Origin: Brugia malayi
Lineage: Eukaryota; Nematoda; Chromadorea; Rhabditida; Onchocercidae
Length of the DNA stretch: 64,000 nt
Assembly (NCBI RefSeq): GCF_000002995.4
Contig: NW_025062476.1
Span: 7,996,501 to 8,060,500, forward strand
Reading direction: 5' to 3'
Shown here: positions 49,236 to 62,571 of the stretch, in pieces
Layout: each line of letters starts with the position of its first letter
Position numbering within the stretch: position 1 is the stretch's first letter
Translations under genes and position numbers: made by a program
The notes under the pieces: model-generated
Databases searched by the model: none
Seen by the model: only the letters and a program-made list of their open reading frames with translations
Told to the model about the DNA's origin: nothing

Positions 49236-52200
49236 ATGATGGTACCAACATCGAAGAACGATGAGTCTGTTGGCAAGAAGGATAAGGGGTTGGTTCATCT
49301 TCATTTCATTGAAGTTTATCTTGCTATTGCTTACATTGTCTTATTCAACGACTAACTGAAATTTGGGATGTCTAATTTTGAAATTTAATGATACATCCAT
49401 TCGATTACAGAGATGTTGTGACATTCCAAACGCTTTTAGCTGAAGGAAAACAGGCATATATATCAGGGAAATTCAAAGAAGCTGAAATAAAATTAGGCGA
49501 AGCTGCTGAACTCTCGTAGGTTTTGCTGAATATATTGATGCTCAGGTTGAAGTGAAAATGATTGCTACTTGAACTAATTTCAAAGTTATAATTCTCATAA
49601 TTTAATTCAGTCTTTATTCTATTTGCGATCACTTTTAGTGGGTTAGTAAATGATGGATTCGGGATATATATTAGAACAGGAAGAAATGTCTTTGTGTCAG
49701 CGTTTCAGTGTTAACATTTATGGATATTTTGCTGTTCCAACATTTGACCCTCATCTGTATTATGGTAAAACTTTGCTTGAATTGGCCAGACTGGAGGATG
49801 GCGTTTTTTCAAATGCTTTGCAAGGTATTGCAGCTACCGACGAAGAAGCATGCAAGCAGCAGAACAACGAAAAACATGAAAGTATCGAGGAAGTGAAATC
49901 ACTCACTGGTAATTTTTTATTTCTGTTCTTTTAGAGTCGAATTTTTCATTTTCAATTTCTTTTTAGTATATGTATCTCCTTATATGTGTTAAAAAGGAGC
50001 TGCTTTTCTGTTCAGAAAAAAAAATAGCTGAAATTGCGGAAAAAGTTGGTAATGCTTTGGAAGAGAATGCTGATATCTTGAAGGGAAAAATTGCCTGTTG
50101 TCATGTTGACTCTTTCAATATGCTGGAGCAAAATAAAAAGGCAAGTTTTTATGAAAGTACGATTGTGGATACAGTTGCTATACAAAAAAATTCTGATGGA
50201 GTGAAACTTGTGCTACTTTTTTAAAAATTTCTTTCAAACGATTAGAATTTGCGGATACAAAATATGCCAAAAATCGTGGCTTTTAGTTTATCGACTACTT
50301 CACGGCAAGTCTTTCAAAATTTTCTTGATATTGGTCTTCATGTTTAGCCAAAAAATGGTTTATAGGAACAGATTATTTTATTATTTAGCTTTAAGGTGAT
50401 TTTTTTATGAATGTATGGACTAAATCTTAAGGAAAACGGTACTGATATTCGTGTCGATAACAGTGAAACAGATATAACTACGGAAAATAATGGAAATAGT
50501 ACAGAGAAGGAGCAAACGAAGGGATACTGTGCAATCGAAAGTGGTAAAGATTGTTTTATTATGTATTTAAAAAAAAAAAAAAAAAACTGATTGTCGTTAT
50601 TGATCGCTCCGTTGTTATTAATGCACTGTAGATAAGGATGAAGATAAGAATGAAACTATGGTTCATAAGGAAGAAAAGAACAAAAGTGAAGGAAAAAAAG
50701 ATGAAAAAACGGAGGACGAGAAGAAAGGAAGTGATGGAGCTAACGACGAAGAAGAGGATGGTAAATTAGGTGAAAGTGGTAAAAATGAAATTCTAGAGGT
50801 CGACGACAAAGGATCCAGTGACGTTGACGACGTTGAATATTTGCAGCTAGCGTGGGAGAATTTGGAAGTTGCGCGAACCATTTGTGATAAGTGAGTGTTT
50901 AAGTCAAAAAATTGGTATAAAGTGACTGTTGAATTCGAACTTATTTCAAAAACCATTCACTTATTACGAGTAATTCGACTCATTGGTACTCATCACATCA
51001 TATAGGAATTGAAAGAGTTTTCTTCTGCACTCGTTTTTTTATAGACAGTATATTAACAGATCTACAGTCGGGAATATAGTAATATGGATATACTGTATTC
51101 AGTAATATACTGTATTCGGAATACGAACACTAAAATAACTTTGATCTATAAACTGTACTGAAACAAATTTGAAAAGACTGGACTGAATATTGGTAATTTT
51201 CAGGCATTTAGAAGAAGAAGGTTGGAAAGAGAAGAAAGTGGAAGTTCTTCTGGATCTCGCTGATTGCTCAACCGATGCAGAAAATTATAAACAGGCGATT
51301 GATGATATTGATGCATGTATCTTACTCACGGAAAGCATTTTCGGTGAAGTCGATCGGCGTGTTGCGCAAGCTTATTTTGTAAAAGGACGAACTCACAATC
51401 TTGCCAAAGATTTTGGGAATGCAGCCAAAGTTTTTGGGAAGTCAAAAGAAATTTTGGAAGCAAAACTGGGTGAGTTTGTTGGATTTTGCTTGAAATATTT
51501 CTATTTATTTTGTATTTTCCTACTTATATAAATTGGTCATACTACAAAGACAAAAAATGTAATTTTGCATATAGTATTTGGCATAAGCTTTAAACTTTAT
51601 CTAGATTTGGAAATCTATTTTGTACATATTTCAGCGAAACTTGAAGCACAGTTAGCACATCAAAGTGAAAAAGAAGCAGAGATAATTAAAAAGGAAATTG
51701 ATGAACTCAAATTTCTATTGCCCGAAATTCAAATAAAAATTGACGATTCTTTGGAAAGTGCCAGAAGTTTAATAAAAGTAAATCTCACTCAGTATCACAT
51801 AGCATCTGTTTTTAATTGAACTGATCTGAAAATTCATACTTTGATGAATGAGAACCATTGTAACGATGCTTTTTACATGAATTTGTACTGGATTAAGATT
51901 ATTGTTAAGCCCAATTGCATGTGTAATATTTTGTTTTTTGTTTATTTTGCGACGATTTTTTAAAAAACCAAGTTCTCCTTTTATTTTGATCCACTTTACT
52001 TGATTACTTAATCACTTCATTGGTTTTTATTTCTTTTCCAACTCTTTTCATTTCTTTTCATTACTTTCCCTTTTATCCATTTTGTTTTCCAATAAAATCC
52101 TTTTACTTAATTGACATCACGTTTCAGGAAAATGTTGTGATGGAGGATAATATGGAAGTGGTCTTACATAAGTCATCGATAAAGAAAATGCCTGTTGACG

Positions 52201-52334
52201 ATGTTAGCAATTTGGTTCGTAAAAAGTTGAAAAGATCAACTGAAGATGAAGCGGAAAGGAAAACGAAAAGGACTAAAAGTGGTGATGATCCTGGGAATGC
52301 TACAGTCTATCCTTCTTCCTCATCCGAAATCTAG
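49236..52334 (+). CDS. NASP: NASP-family histone H3-H4 chaperone (TPR, SHNi-TPR)
   Basis: NASP/Sim3/Hif1 proteins bind and protect histone H3-H4 in the nucleus. Nine exons: 49236-49288, 49411-49515, 49709-49908, 50016-50140, 50432-50543, 50632-50890, 51204-51469, 51635-51777 and 52128-52334, giving about 489 residues. TPR1 is split by the first introns: LLAEGKQAYISGKFKEAE, then YYGKTLLELARLEDGVFSNA (human YYGRALLELARMENGVLGNA). An acidic Glu/Asp/Lys-rich stretch of about 100 residues interrupts the TPR array, as in the family, and precedes LQLAWENLEVARTIC. The later TPRs contain ADCSTDAENYKQAIDDI and FVKGRTHNLAKDFGNAAKVF. A coiled coil follows (EIIKKEIDELKFLLPEI), then a basic, nuclear-localisation-like tail (RKKLKRSTEDEAERKTKRTK). 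The intron after 50140 uses a GC donor (AG|GCAAGT); an in-phase GT donor 69 bases downstream is an alternative. Confidence 0.93.
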
Positions 52335-54667
52335 TAACTTTGGGGTTTTTACCATTGTTGTTGTTCTGTTTTTCTACTGCCTTTGTTTTCTGTGTTTTCT
52401 CTTTATCGTCCAGTCTTAATTAAGTCTCTGTAAACTTCAAAACTGCGAAATATTTCTTTTTACCTTATTTTCAAACTTATGGGACTTTTTTGAAATCATT
52501 TGCAGTATCTGTTGCTATGACTTTGTTCTCTAGCCAAAAAGTTGTACATGTCACTGTCTGTAAATACAATTTACATAGAACTAAGATGGCGGCTGCTCTC
52601 TTTTCTGCTTGTTTTATTCTCGTTGTATCTTAAGTTCGTATGCCTCATGTTGAACGTTGGTCTCGTATTATGATGCATTCAATCTGTTTTGTTTTGATGT
52701 TCGAGTGCTTAAATTTATTTTTACACTTTATGTTGCATCATTCACTTCCGCAACAGTGGGATATCTCTTCGACCCTTATAAATTTATAAGTTTTAATAAC
52801 CCTAAAAGATAATTTAGACCAACGAAATAATATTGCTGGTTTTTCCTATTATTCATCAGTGCAGCTTAGCATCAGAAACTCGAACTGTCAAAATACAGAC
52901 AACAGGAAATGAAATTAATCCAGATACTGGAAATTTTTATTATCATCTTTTCATTTTCGAACTATAGTTCGCTATTGAGGCGAAAGATGCCTCGATTTTG
53001 TCTGCATGCCCGCCGATTGAATCGTTTTTGAATTATACGTAAATTCGGAGAAAGAGTGTGCTTTACTTTTTGAAACTAGCTAGCTTAAGTCGGCAGGAGA
53101 ATTCTGTCTTTCGAAAGCAGTCTGGAGACAGAACAGGGAAGTGCCTTGTGATATTCCACATTGCCGATGAAGAAAATTTATTTAAAGAAGAAATCGGTAA
53201 ATGTGATAGAAAAAGAGAAATACAATAGTGAAAGAAATTTTTTAGCAAATTTGACATCTAGAGACGAACGGACGGACGGAAATACTCCACTTTTTGCGAT
53301 AAAAATAGTTGTGGCGTTTTAATATGACGACATTTCTCAAAATCTTAAACCTGTGAAAATTTCGGACTCTATCTGTTACAACTTCTTTGTAAACATGAAT
53401 TAAACGGATGAAATACCAGTTTCATCCTGATGGATCTTGCTTCAGTTATACACTGATGGACTAAACTAAAGTGGTAAAAAAGGTTTAGCTTAATGACAGC
53501 TAGGAGTATTCGGGAATTTTTGGACATTTGTTCTCTACAGCAATTTACGGAACATTTGCTTCTTTGAGATTTGAAAACAGAAGCATGAAATAATGTCTCT
53601 GAGAATCTTTTTCTTTTTTTTCATTTCTTTGAACTTTTATACAAACTATTCTTTTACGAAAAAATCACTTTCGAGTTTCGGATTTTCAACGTAATATGAA
53701 TGCATATGATTGCACGCATTAATTTTTTAATCTTGAGTTTCTAAAGAAATTACTTTTTAGCACTCAGTTCAAGGTAGAATTAGCTAATACATTTCGCATT
53801 TACAGAGAAAAGTTTTAATTAGAGAAATATCGAGCTAATTGCAGAAAAGTTGAAATAAGTTTTCATAAGATTTTTGCGAGTGGATAAAAGGAGTCATGAC
53901 TTTTCAAGTTGAAGCAGCATGTCGATGAATGTTGAAGTTTTAACTTTTTTTTTTTTAAATGACTTAAATTTGGTAAAACAAGAAAGAACAGAAAATCATA
54001 TCAATCAAGAGAAGAAAGAGTGCCAAATGCAACGATAGCTACTGACTGTTTTTCAAAAAAAAATTTTCTCACAGAATCAGACTTATTAAAAGATAATATT
54101 TACAGTGATGAATGCAGTTTATCACCCGGAACATGTTTTCTTCTTGTTCGCTTGCCAAACGACTATTCTTTGTCAGTTAATTATTTTGTGTTACTGCCTT
54201 CATCTATATTATATGCTTTAGTAGACACAGTACATTATCAAGGAAAAAAATTTAATTTTTCGAAAGTTCTCAAAGGTTAGGATTTTTAGTTTTACTTTTG
54301 TTCAACGAATATAACCTCTGCTGAAGTACATGAATCACATGATAAAATTAATTAGGTAAAGGTTATTAGAGAAGACTTCTGCTAATAAATTCGAATACTT
54401 GCGTTGCGTTAAATTTAGTTCGGTGCTTTGTCAATGTTAATTTTGAGAAATAAATCTAATTTTTGCTGAAATAACTGAATTACATATGAAATTAATCAGT
54501 TGAAAATTATTAGACAATTCCTCGTAAAAACATTCTTCAATCGGCCGATTCTGTCTATATTCTTGTCTTTAAAAGACTAATTTCTCCACAGTAGTAATTA
54601 ATTTTGAAATAATTAAAGTAATAGTATTTGGTAATAACACCACTGAAATTTGTTCCCGAGGAATCGT
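52335..54667. other. Intergenic between convergent NASP and DB-module genes
   Basis: Contains the NASP 3' region. At 54020-54280 (+) an open frame of 86 codons has a protein-like part (SPGTCFLLVRLPNDYSLSVN) and a hydrophobic stretch, but no splice context or family. It is not called as a gene. Confidence 0.45.
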
Positions 54668-56633
54668 TCAATCACTTTCATCCCAATCACAGCGAGCTGC
54701 CCAATTTGGGTCCCATCGCGGAGCTGAGAGCAAATTTTCCATCTGAAATGCAAAATGAAGTTGTAATAAGTGCAGCGAAATCAAAATGATCGTAATATAA
54801 TACCGCCACTAAGGCTCCAACTAAGAATTTTTGAAAGAGCTAACATGACAATGAGTGATCGTTTCGATATATCTCAGGCAAGGTTGATATGTGAAAAGGC
54901 TTTGCAAGTCGCATGTTGGCACGTCACCCTTGCAAAAGCTCAAACAATCTGGGGCGATGCCTTCAATGATTTTACTTAATTACTCAACCATGCTTTAAAA
55001 CGTTTGAATATCGACAATTTTTTTTTAATGAGTGACATCACGGCCACAATTCCAACATTTGGATTAAATCATAGAAAGGTTTTATAAAGATTCACATTTC
55101 CTTGATAAAGGGCACTTTTATTATTTTTATTAACAGAATGAAAGAACATTATTCGATTTAAGATATGAGCTGTTTGTTATTTTGATTTAAAATCTTTCAT
55201 TCGAAGATTAATCGATTGATTACCTATCTCATTCTAAAATCCTCTGACTAGTTAGCTTAGGACTTTCAGATCAATTTAGCATATTCTGGTTAAATTTTTG
55301 CACATAAGGGTATCGAAGAAGAATTTTTTCAGAAGAGACGAAGTTAAGAAGAAATTTTTGAAAATAATTCAATAGTCATTAATGAGTAATGATGTATCGG
55401 TCTTCAACAGTTACCCGTATTTTATAATTCATACAGTAAATAGCAAGAAAGGAATCACCTTTCTGCGTGCAACATGCCGTATTATCCCTGACATCAGCAG
55501 CGCAATAAGCCCATGTAGTTAGTTGCGAGACACATTTGTAGCCCAAACTCGTATTCAGCTAGAAATTTCTTCAACTTTGTTGTTGTAGTCACTTACTTTC
55601 TATTATATTTGTGATTTATCCCATATCGTTAGGCTAAATTGTCATTTTACGCTATCATTTTACGCTATACTTAATTACACTTAATTAGAACTTTAGTGAG
55701 TAAAGCTCATAGTGAAGGGATCTCTGTACCAAATAACCGCCATGAATACAAATTCCATCAATGAAGTTTTAACACTTCCTAAATATGTCATGTGACCTTA
55801 AGTCTTGTCTTCGCGGTGTTATTAAGGAGAAAGTTGGTTTGATATGAATAAGAGTTGGAAAGATGAATAAACGGTTGTCTAACTGCAGCTAATGTGATTG
55901 TCAACGAACATCTCAAGGAGTGTCTTTGTCTTTCAAGAATATTTCCAATTATTGCTTATGTCATCAATTGAATCAATTGTACAAAAGATTTTCTGCGAAT
56001 TTATTAGCAATTAAGAGTTACCTCATTTAAAGTAGTATTATATCTACATAGCGGCAAGCAAAATTCCATTTCTCGTCGACCGACCGTCTTGCAACATGAC
56101 TGAATTCGATCGAAATGTGCAACGTCACAAGCACATGGACACGTTCGCTTCAAAGTTTCTGCTTTTATGCTGTTACCGTAGCACTGACCCTATAATGCCG
56201 CTATAAAGACAATTCGCCATCATGTATCAATTACTGGTGGCATTTTAATTAATACACAAAAATTAACAGAAGGCGTTTAAACACAGTTTCAAGTTGATCA
56301 TCTCTCATCTATATAATATTAGAGAATAGTAAAAAAATGAAATTTTTTTCTCATTCATCTTTACTTCAATTGAGAAAATGTAAAATTATCTGTGCATTGA
56401 TTAGAAGGATAATAAGTGTGATATGGGATGAGTAGTATCAATTGATAGTTGAATTTAATCAATTTTCAATGTAGGGTTATAATACAGTGCAGTACCTGTA
56501 AAGCTTTTGTTAAGCAAAAAGCTTTCTCCTTTGGGCATAATTTAGCCATTTCCGTCTGCAACAGCAAATTTAATCCAGGTATTATTAAATAGGAGGCGAA
56601 GACGACGAAGTAATAAAAAATATAATGTGACAT
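54668..56633 (-). CDS. Small secreted DB-module (Cys-rich) protein
   Basis: DB modules (PF01682) are Cys-rich extracellular domains nearly confined to nematodes; their role is unknown. Five phase-consistent exons: 56633-56496, 56189-56022, 55558-55459, 54960-54845 and 54742-54668, giving 198 residues. Exon 1 starts with a signal-like hydrophobic segment (YIFYYFVVFASYLIIPGLNL). The body carries two CC-led units: QSCCKTVGRREMEFCLPLC, and ACCTQKGIAPDCLSFCKGD, each spaced CCx(2-3)Gx(5)CxxxC as in the family. Between and after them come KCVSQLTTWAYCAADV and CDLQSLFTYQPCLRYI. It ends with an acidic, Trp-rich tail (APRWDPNWAARCDWDESD). It is predicted secreted, possibly cuticle-associated (inference). 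Confidence 0.85.
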
Positions 56634-57691
56634 GCTGATGACAACTTGTTCTACTACGTTGGACAGCTGATAGTAGCAGATGCAAACAACGTCGGAGCAT
56701 TTACAAAGGGATATTGTTAAGTTGGTTCAGCGTTTCTTTCTCTACCTTTCATTCCATTCTTCGTCATTCTCGATTTCAGAAAAATGGCCCACATTTCCTT
56801 CTTTCGCAATATGAAAGAATTAAGAATTGAATTATAAGTTTATTACGAGATATGATGACCTAATAATTGTTAATAGTTGTTTTGAAGTTCAAAGTGTGAC
56901 CAAATTAATTGTAATATTAATTGAACTTCATGAAGTGAAGATAAAAAATCAATGTTTTTGTAATGTTTAGAACATATAGTTAAAAGATGCTTGCACTATT
57001 AATGATATTTATCAGAAGTTTTTTTTTCTTTCCTTTCATCTTCCAAAAGAACTGAGGTCGACTACACTTTAAATCAAGCGAAGTGATCATCGTTTCCCAA
57101 ATTCTTGCACAAAAATCATATTTAAAAATTATTAACAAGACAAACGGAAGAAGAGAACGAAACGACAAAATTTCAATATATTGAAATATTTATTCACATT
57201 ATTGATAACATTTGGTATATACCGTTGATGCATAAAATCCACAAGTCGTCATGCAATTTGAAAATTGATTTGAGTAAAAGTTAGCTGTTTTATTCATCAC
57301 TTTAAGAAAGTTTTCCGGTAGTTGTTGGCATAGATTTTTTTTAATGACGACTACTTGGAGTTTTTGATTTATTTGCGTAAGGCGTTAGCTCAAGTTTCGT
57401 TTCTCCTTTGCTTCGATTTTAAACACGGTAATTAAAAATTCTTCGAGTAAACGAGCACATAAAAATTGAAATTTCTAAGTGACAAGTTTTTCCAAGGTAT
57501 TCCTGAACTTTTTCCTTCGTCATATCTACCTGTTCATTTTTTTCGTCTTACTGGCGTTCTCAGATACATTAACATCTCGAAGCGTCGCGAGAGAAATGAA
57601 TCCATTATCTTTATCTCTGCGTCAATGACATTTCATAACTGATTTACGCTTACGAGCGGATTAATATGAAATGGTTTGTTTTGTAGCAGAA
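56634..57691. other. Intergenic, divergent promoter region
   Basis: Lies between the DB-module gene (-) and the gene at 57692 (+). No supported exon. Confidence 0.5.
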
Positions 57692-58207
57692 ATGAAAACT
57701 ATCCGCTCACGCTCGATCAAAAGTTCTTTGCGGAATAGGCGGAAAAAGACGAACGACAATTCCGTCCTCTTTGAAATGAACAAGGTCTTAAATAGAGTGG
57801 AGAGGGAAGCAATTTGAAGTATCACTTCCTTTCTTGTAAAGAAGCTCTAATCAAAATTGACGTTAATTGATGCATCCGGTCAGAAGCTCTAGGAGAGATC
57901 ATCCATCCTGTCGCACAGACTGAAGAAGACAAAGAAACCGGAAATGCAAGAAATGGACGAAGTATAAATGAGCGGTCAAGAGAGAAAGTGAATGCGAACG
58001 ACATGATAGTCAACAAGTGAGTGAGTGTACTATGTTTATGATGTATATGAATTGATTAGAAGAGAAAGAGGAGAAAAAGTGGGAATACAACAGGAAATGA
58101 AAAAATTGGACAGTAATGTAGAGAATCTTGATTGGCGATATTGTCGTGAGATCGGATTTGGTAATCTGCTGTGTTGGCTCTTCCAAGGTCGTTCATCTAC
58201 AACGTAA
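57692..58207 (+). CDS. Unrecognised basic/charged protein
   Basis: The terminal two exons are convincing: 57884-58016 (ALGEIIHPVAQTEEDKETG, then NGRSINERSREKVNAND) joins in phase to 58060-58207 (RERGEKVGIQQEMKKLDS, then NLDWRYCREIGFGNLLCW, ending GRSSTT) across a 43-base intron. A candidate first exon at 57692-57784 follows an acceptor-like ttttgtag and reads MKTIRSRSIKSSLRNRRKKT, ending FEMNK. Its exit phase (0) does not match the entry phase (1) of the next exon, so either another exon is missed or a base is wrong. No family is recognised. Confidence 0.45.
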
Positions 58208-60311
58208 AGACCTTTATTATTTTTTGGGTACACTCTTCTAAGGTAGGTTTATACCTTGTCCGTATATAATCTGAATCAAGCCGAACAGCACTGGTGATCG
58301 CCAATCGGAAATCAAAATTCTCGCTTATTCGGAAAACTGAGAAAGAACATCGATTTTCGGAGATTAGAAGGTGCAAAATTTTGGAAATCATGAAGGACTT
58401 GAATTCATCAAGGACCAAATCCAATAAGTTTTCGGGTTTGTGGGCTGTGCAGAGTTAATTAGACAGAGAATAATTGTTATTGGTGACAATGACTGCAGTG
58501 AGGAAAGACTCAGCATGTAGAGCGGAAAAGTGGTTCCCGGAAGAATTCTGCTGATTTGTGTACTATTCACAAATCGCAGAGAATCTGAACTTTATGTCTG
58601 AATGCAGAAAAATGTATGACAGAATTGAGAAAAAGATTGCAGAGGAGTGGTGGACTCTAGTAACTCAAATTATATTGCAATCATAACCTCCTGATATGGA
58701 TATTTTGCGCCTGCTTCAGGAAGTGATGAAACTGTAACAAGAATTTGAATACATCACAAGCATATCGGAAAGCATCTACTAAATATATTCATTTCATTAG
58801 TGGTTTTTTTTTTTTTTTTTTTTCATTAACAAGTGAATTCTAGACATTTCATCTTTCTGATTTGTAAACGATAAATGGGATGTCAGGAATTCTGTATTTT
58901 TTGGTTATGTTCACTTTCTTTTCATTATCTAATCTCTTGAAAGCTTCATAGAAACATTTGCTAAAAATTGTCATCTTACTCTTTAATTGAAACGAACAAC
59001 TATTGGTGCGTTCTTGTGAAGAGTAAATAGAAGTGGTTCTAATTTCACGTAGTTTGTTAAATGACTTAGGCAAACATTGAATTGAATATTTTTTCGTTCA
59101 TAGCATAATAACGCTTTGTTATCATTCTGCAGAGCTTATATGATGTGTTATTGTTGTTGCTGATAATATCAATAAAAATAAAGACTGCGACAATTGATTG
59201 CATCGATTTAATAATGTCAGTAAGAGTACAATGATGGCGATGTTGAGGACAGTTATTGGAAATTCTTCAAGGTTGAATTATCAGCTGTTATAACCTCCAT
59301 TTATTTCTCATCTTTTCATTCTAATCCTTTCGTCCCTCAAACTTCACATGTTGTTTAGCGAAGATGACAAATGTGGACACTTATTTCTTCTTCTCCCATC
59401 AGTACCAAATTCATTTGTCGGTCAATGAACTTCCACGAAACATATCGACTTTCAGTATATTATTGTTAGCTAATATGCCAAATTTCATTAGATTCCAATT
59501 GTGGAAAATTGTGCTTTGAAATGAGCAGAATTAAGCCCACATTTTAATGAATTATTTGTTATATTGACAAAAGAGTGGTTAAAGATATCAAATTTAATTT
59601 GAGGTTGATGATAAGTCAATTTAATGGTTGTCTTTTTTTATTCTGTCGTAAATTTATCATAGTAATTAATTTTCAGTTGGCGAAGAGAATGACTGCTGGA
59701 TAGATTGTGAGGATTAAATAGATCCAAAATCTAACAATAAATCTTTGTCGTAGCAATTTGATGAGAACTTTTGTACTTCAATTTAAGCAATCCTGTTATA
59801 ACCTGTTATAATTAGTTTCTTATATACAAAAATCATGAGTAAGCTAACGAAATATGTTTTATAAATTACGTACTAATTAAAATTATACCCTTGAAAAGGT
59901 TTTATAGTCACTTTATTTTTGTTATGAAAGAAGTAATTTGTTATGCTTGAATTTTTGCGTTAAAACATTCCGTTGTGAATTTTATAAAATTGTTCGAATT
60001 TTTCTAAAGAGAAGTTAAAGTAGCAAATGATATTCCCAATTTGTGATTCGATTTTTAAAGTACAATCTATTGTATTTGTGATATCACAAACAAAATTTCA
60101 TTGCATAATATAATATGTCAACAACAATTTATTTCTATTGATGCTTCATTCATATACACAAACTGGCTGTTACTCATTGATTGAAAAACAGTAATTGCTA
60201 TGAAGCCAATTATTCAACCAACAGGTCTACGGTCTGACTGAAACTTTTATTACTGAATCTTTGCAAATTATAAATGATTAATAGCGTTTGGATTATGAAC
60301 TATATTAAAAC

Positions 60312-60380
60312 ATATTCAAGCTTGTTAACAACTTCACTCAATTATTTTAAAAAATATTCAAGCTTGTTAATAACTTCACT
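60312..60380. repeat. 27-bp direct repeat
   Basis: Two copies of ATATTCAAGCTTGTTAA...CTTCACT (60312-60338 and 60354-60380) differ at one base, with a 15-base spacer. Confidence 0.9.
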
Positions 60381-62468
60381 GAACTGAGGTTGGAAACTTC
60401 ATCGAATTTAATTCAAATAAAATCATTTATTGAAGATTTTAATTCTAACTAATTTTACAGCATTCAATAAGTCCAAAACAGCCCACAAAATTTGTTAAAA
60501 TTTGATATTTGTTTTTAAAAAATGTTATTGACTTATCTACTTATGTTCCACGTAGAAATAAATTTTTGTTTCTAGCAGAAATCAAAAACCAAAAACAAAT
60601 ATCCTATCCAATTAGAAAATCTTGTAATTGTAATTCATTTTGTATGTATCACAAAACTTAAAGACTGTCTTAGCAAAGTAACTGAAAATTCCCTTTTCGT
60701 AGAAACGCTACTGATTATGCATTTATGATTCAAATCTTTTCTCTCAAAAAAATTCTTACTCAAAAGAATCCGTAATTAATGACATTTTGATGGAGATATA
60801 AATGTAAAAGTATCTTTCACGAAAAATTTCTAAAGGAAAATATGAAAATTTTGAAATGGTATTTTGAAAATCAATTTTGTTTCCAAGTACCAATTCCTAG
60901 TGCATACAAGATTCGTGAAAAGTATAGTGTTGCGCTTTGTTGTTATGTGTTGTCTTTATTGTGATGTCTTAATTTTCGAGATTGTTCCAAGAGTTATGTT
61001 GCTATTCGATAATAGAGAATGATCTTTATTTTATTCAATAAAATAAGGAATAGAACTGTTTACGATTTTTTCATTCTACTGCTTACTTTTGATCGAAATC
61101 ATAATGAAAGAGTCAGCAAAAGATTTCTTTAGTGGAAGTGGAAGTACTTTTAATATCACCTATGAATCAAAAAAAGCTATTTTTCAAAAAGACAGTTTAT
61201 TTATACATTTATGAAATGAAAAATCAAGCACTTTTGACAAAAACTTGTTCATTTTTTGAAAGTGGAATTTCGCACAAATTAGTAAATACTAGAAGGCTTT
61301 AATATCAATATGGAACAACAATAACATAGCTTGGAAAGTTATTTCCAATAAGAAGAAAATCAAGCTTTTTGCTGCTACGCTTTATTTAAATCATTTTGAC
61401 AATAGCTACGTGTAACTATTGTCAGCAACGGTTCTATGTATCGTTATTTCAATAAATTTTTAATTTTCAATTGAAAGTTTTTGTGAAGTTAGAAATGATT
61501 ATGTGATGACATGCAAGCACGTTAAAGCACATGCCATAAAATATATCATTTTGCATGAATCAAACAGCAGATATCCATTATTTGTTCTGCAAATGTCTGA
61601 CAAATAACAAACATTTCCATTTATCATCGCCATGAATCATTGTTATATTATGGGATAGGCGGTCTTTGTTGATTTGTTGAATAATTTATTGCGCTTGAAA
61701 ACTTCACTGAAGTGAGAACGAAGCTGACATTGTTGTTTTCATGTGTGAATCAGTTGCCTACCAATCGTTTTTCGAATTTTATTCGCAAACGTGCTAATTT
61801 TTGATAGAAAACGTTATGAGATATTTAAAGCAAATTACTGAAAAGTTAACAATGCAATAAAATGCATATATTATCGGATTCTGATAAAAATTTCTAAATC
61901 TTTATAATTTCTTCTTGCCACCATTTTAAATGTAAGAAGACTTTTCGTTCCATTTGAATTATCATAAACTAAAGAGCGCTGATATAATTTGCTGTTTTCT
62001 TACTCCTTCCTTTAAGATAAGTATATATCTTCCATAAACAAAATATTAACATCACACCACATGCTGCAATGTATGTTCAATGTACTTCGTGAGATTACTG
62101 AGAGATTGTTCGACGGGAAGAGTTAACATCGCAACTTTGTTGGGCTCAGAAGAGCAAAGATACATATTTAGTCCAGGTAGCATCACTCTATCTCTTACCT
62201 CCCTGTCACAGCTGTTATCGCTTTACCACTTATTGTCCACCTCTAGCGACCAGTGAGAGTGTTCAGATAGGTGACATTGTGACATTGGGTACTTTTGTGA
62301 CATTTGCTTATTCTACACAGCGTCTGAGCAGTGTACGCAAATGTCCAGCTACTATTATTTCAATAAAATATCCTTCCTACAACGAAATAACAGTTAGATT
62401 CATCTTTCTGTGGCACTGTCTACTTATTACTATATCATCACCATTGCTAACTAACTAGTATTGCTATG

Positions 62469-62571
62469 TTATTTATTATTATTATTAATATCAATACTGT
62501 AATGTTATTATTATTATTACTAACATTAATATTATTGATAATAATAATAACAATAATAGTAATAATAATAA
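62469..62571. repeat. TTA microsatellite facing a TAA microsatellite (inverted)
   Basis: Runs of TTA are followed by runs of TAA, so the locus can fold on itself. A 14-base perfect arm at 62504-62517 pairs with 62538-62551 around a 20-base loop. Confidence 0.9.

Noticed and set aside
50663..50956. Minus-strand Ser-rich 97-codon frame
   Set aside because: Antisense of the acidic NASP exon; Ser/Leu-rich composition typical of a shadow.
60500..60605. Possible miniature element with 13-base inverted ends (GATATTTGTTTTT and AAAAACAAATATC)
   Set aside because: No target-site duplication was recognised and such AT-rich inverted matches arise by chance in this composition.
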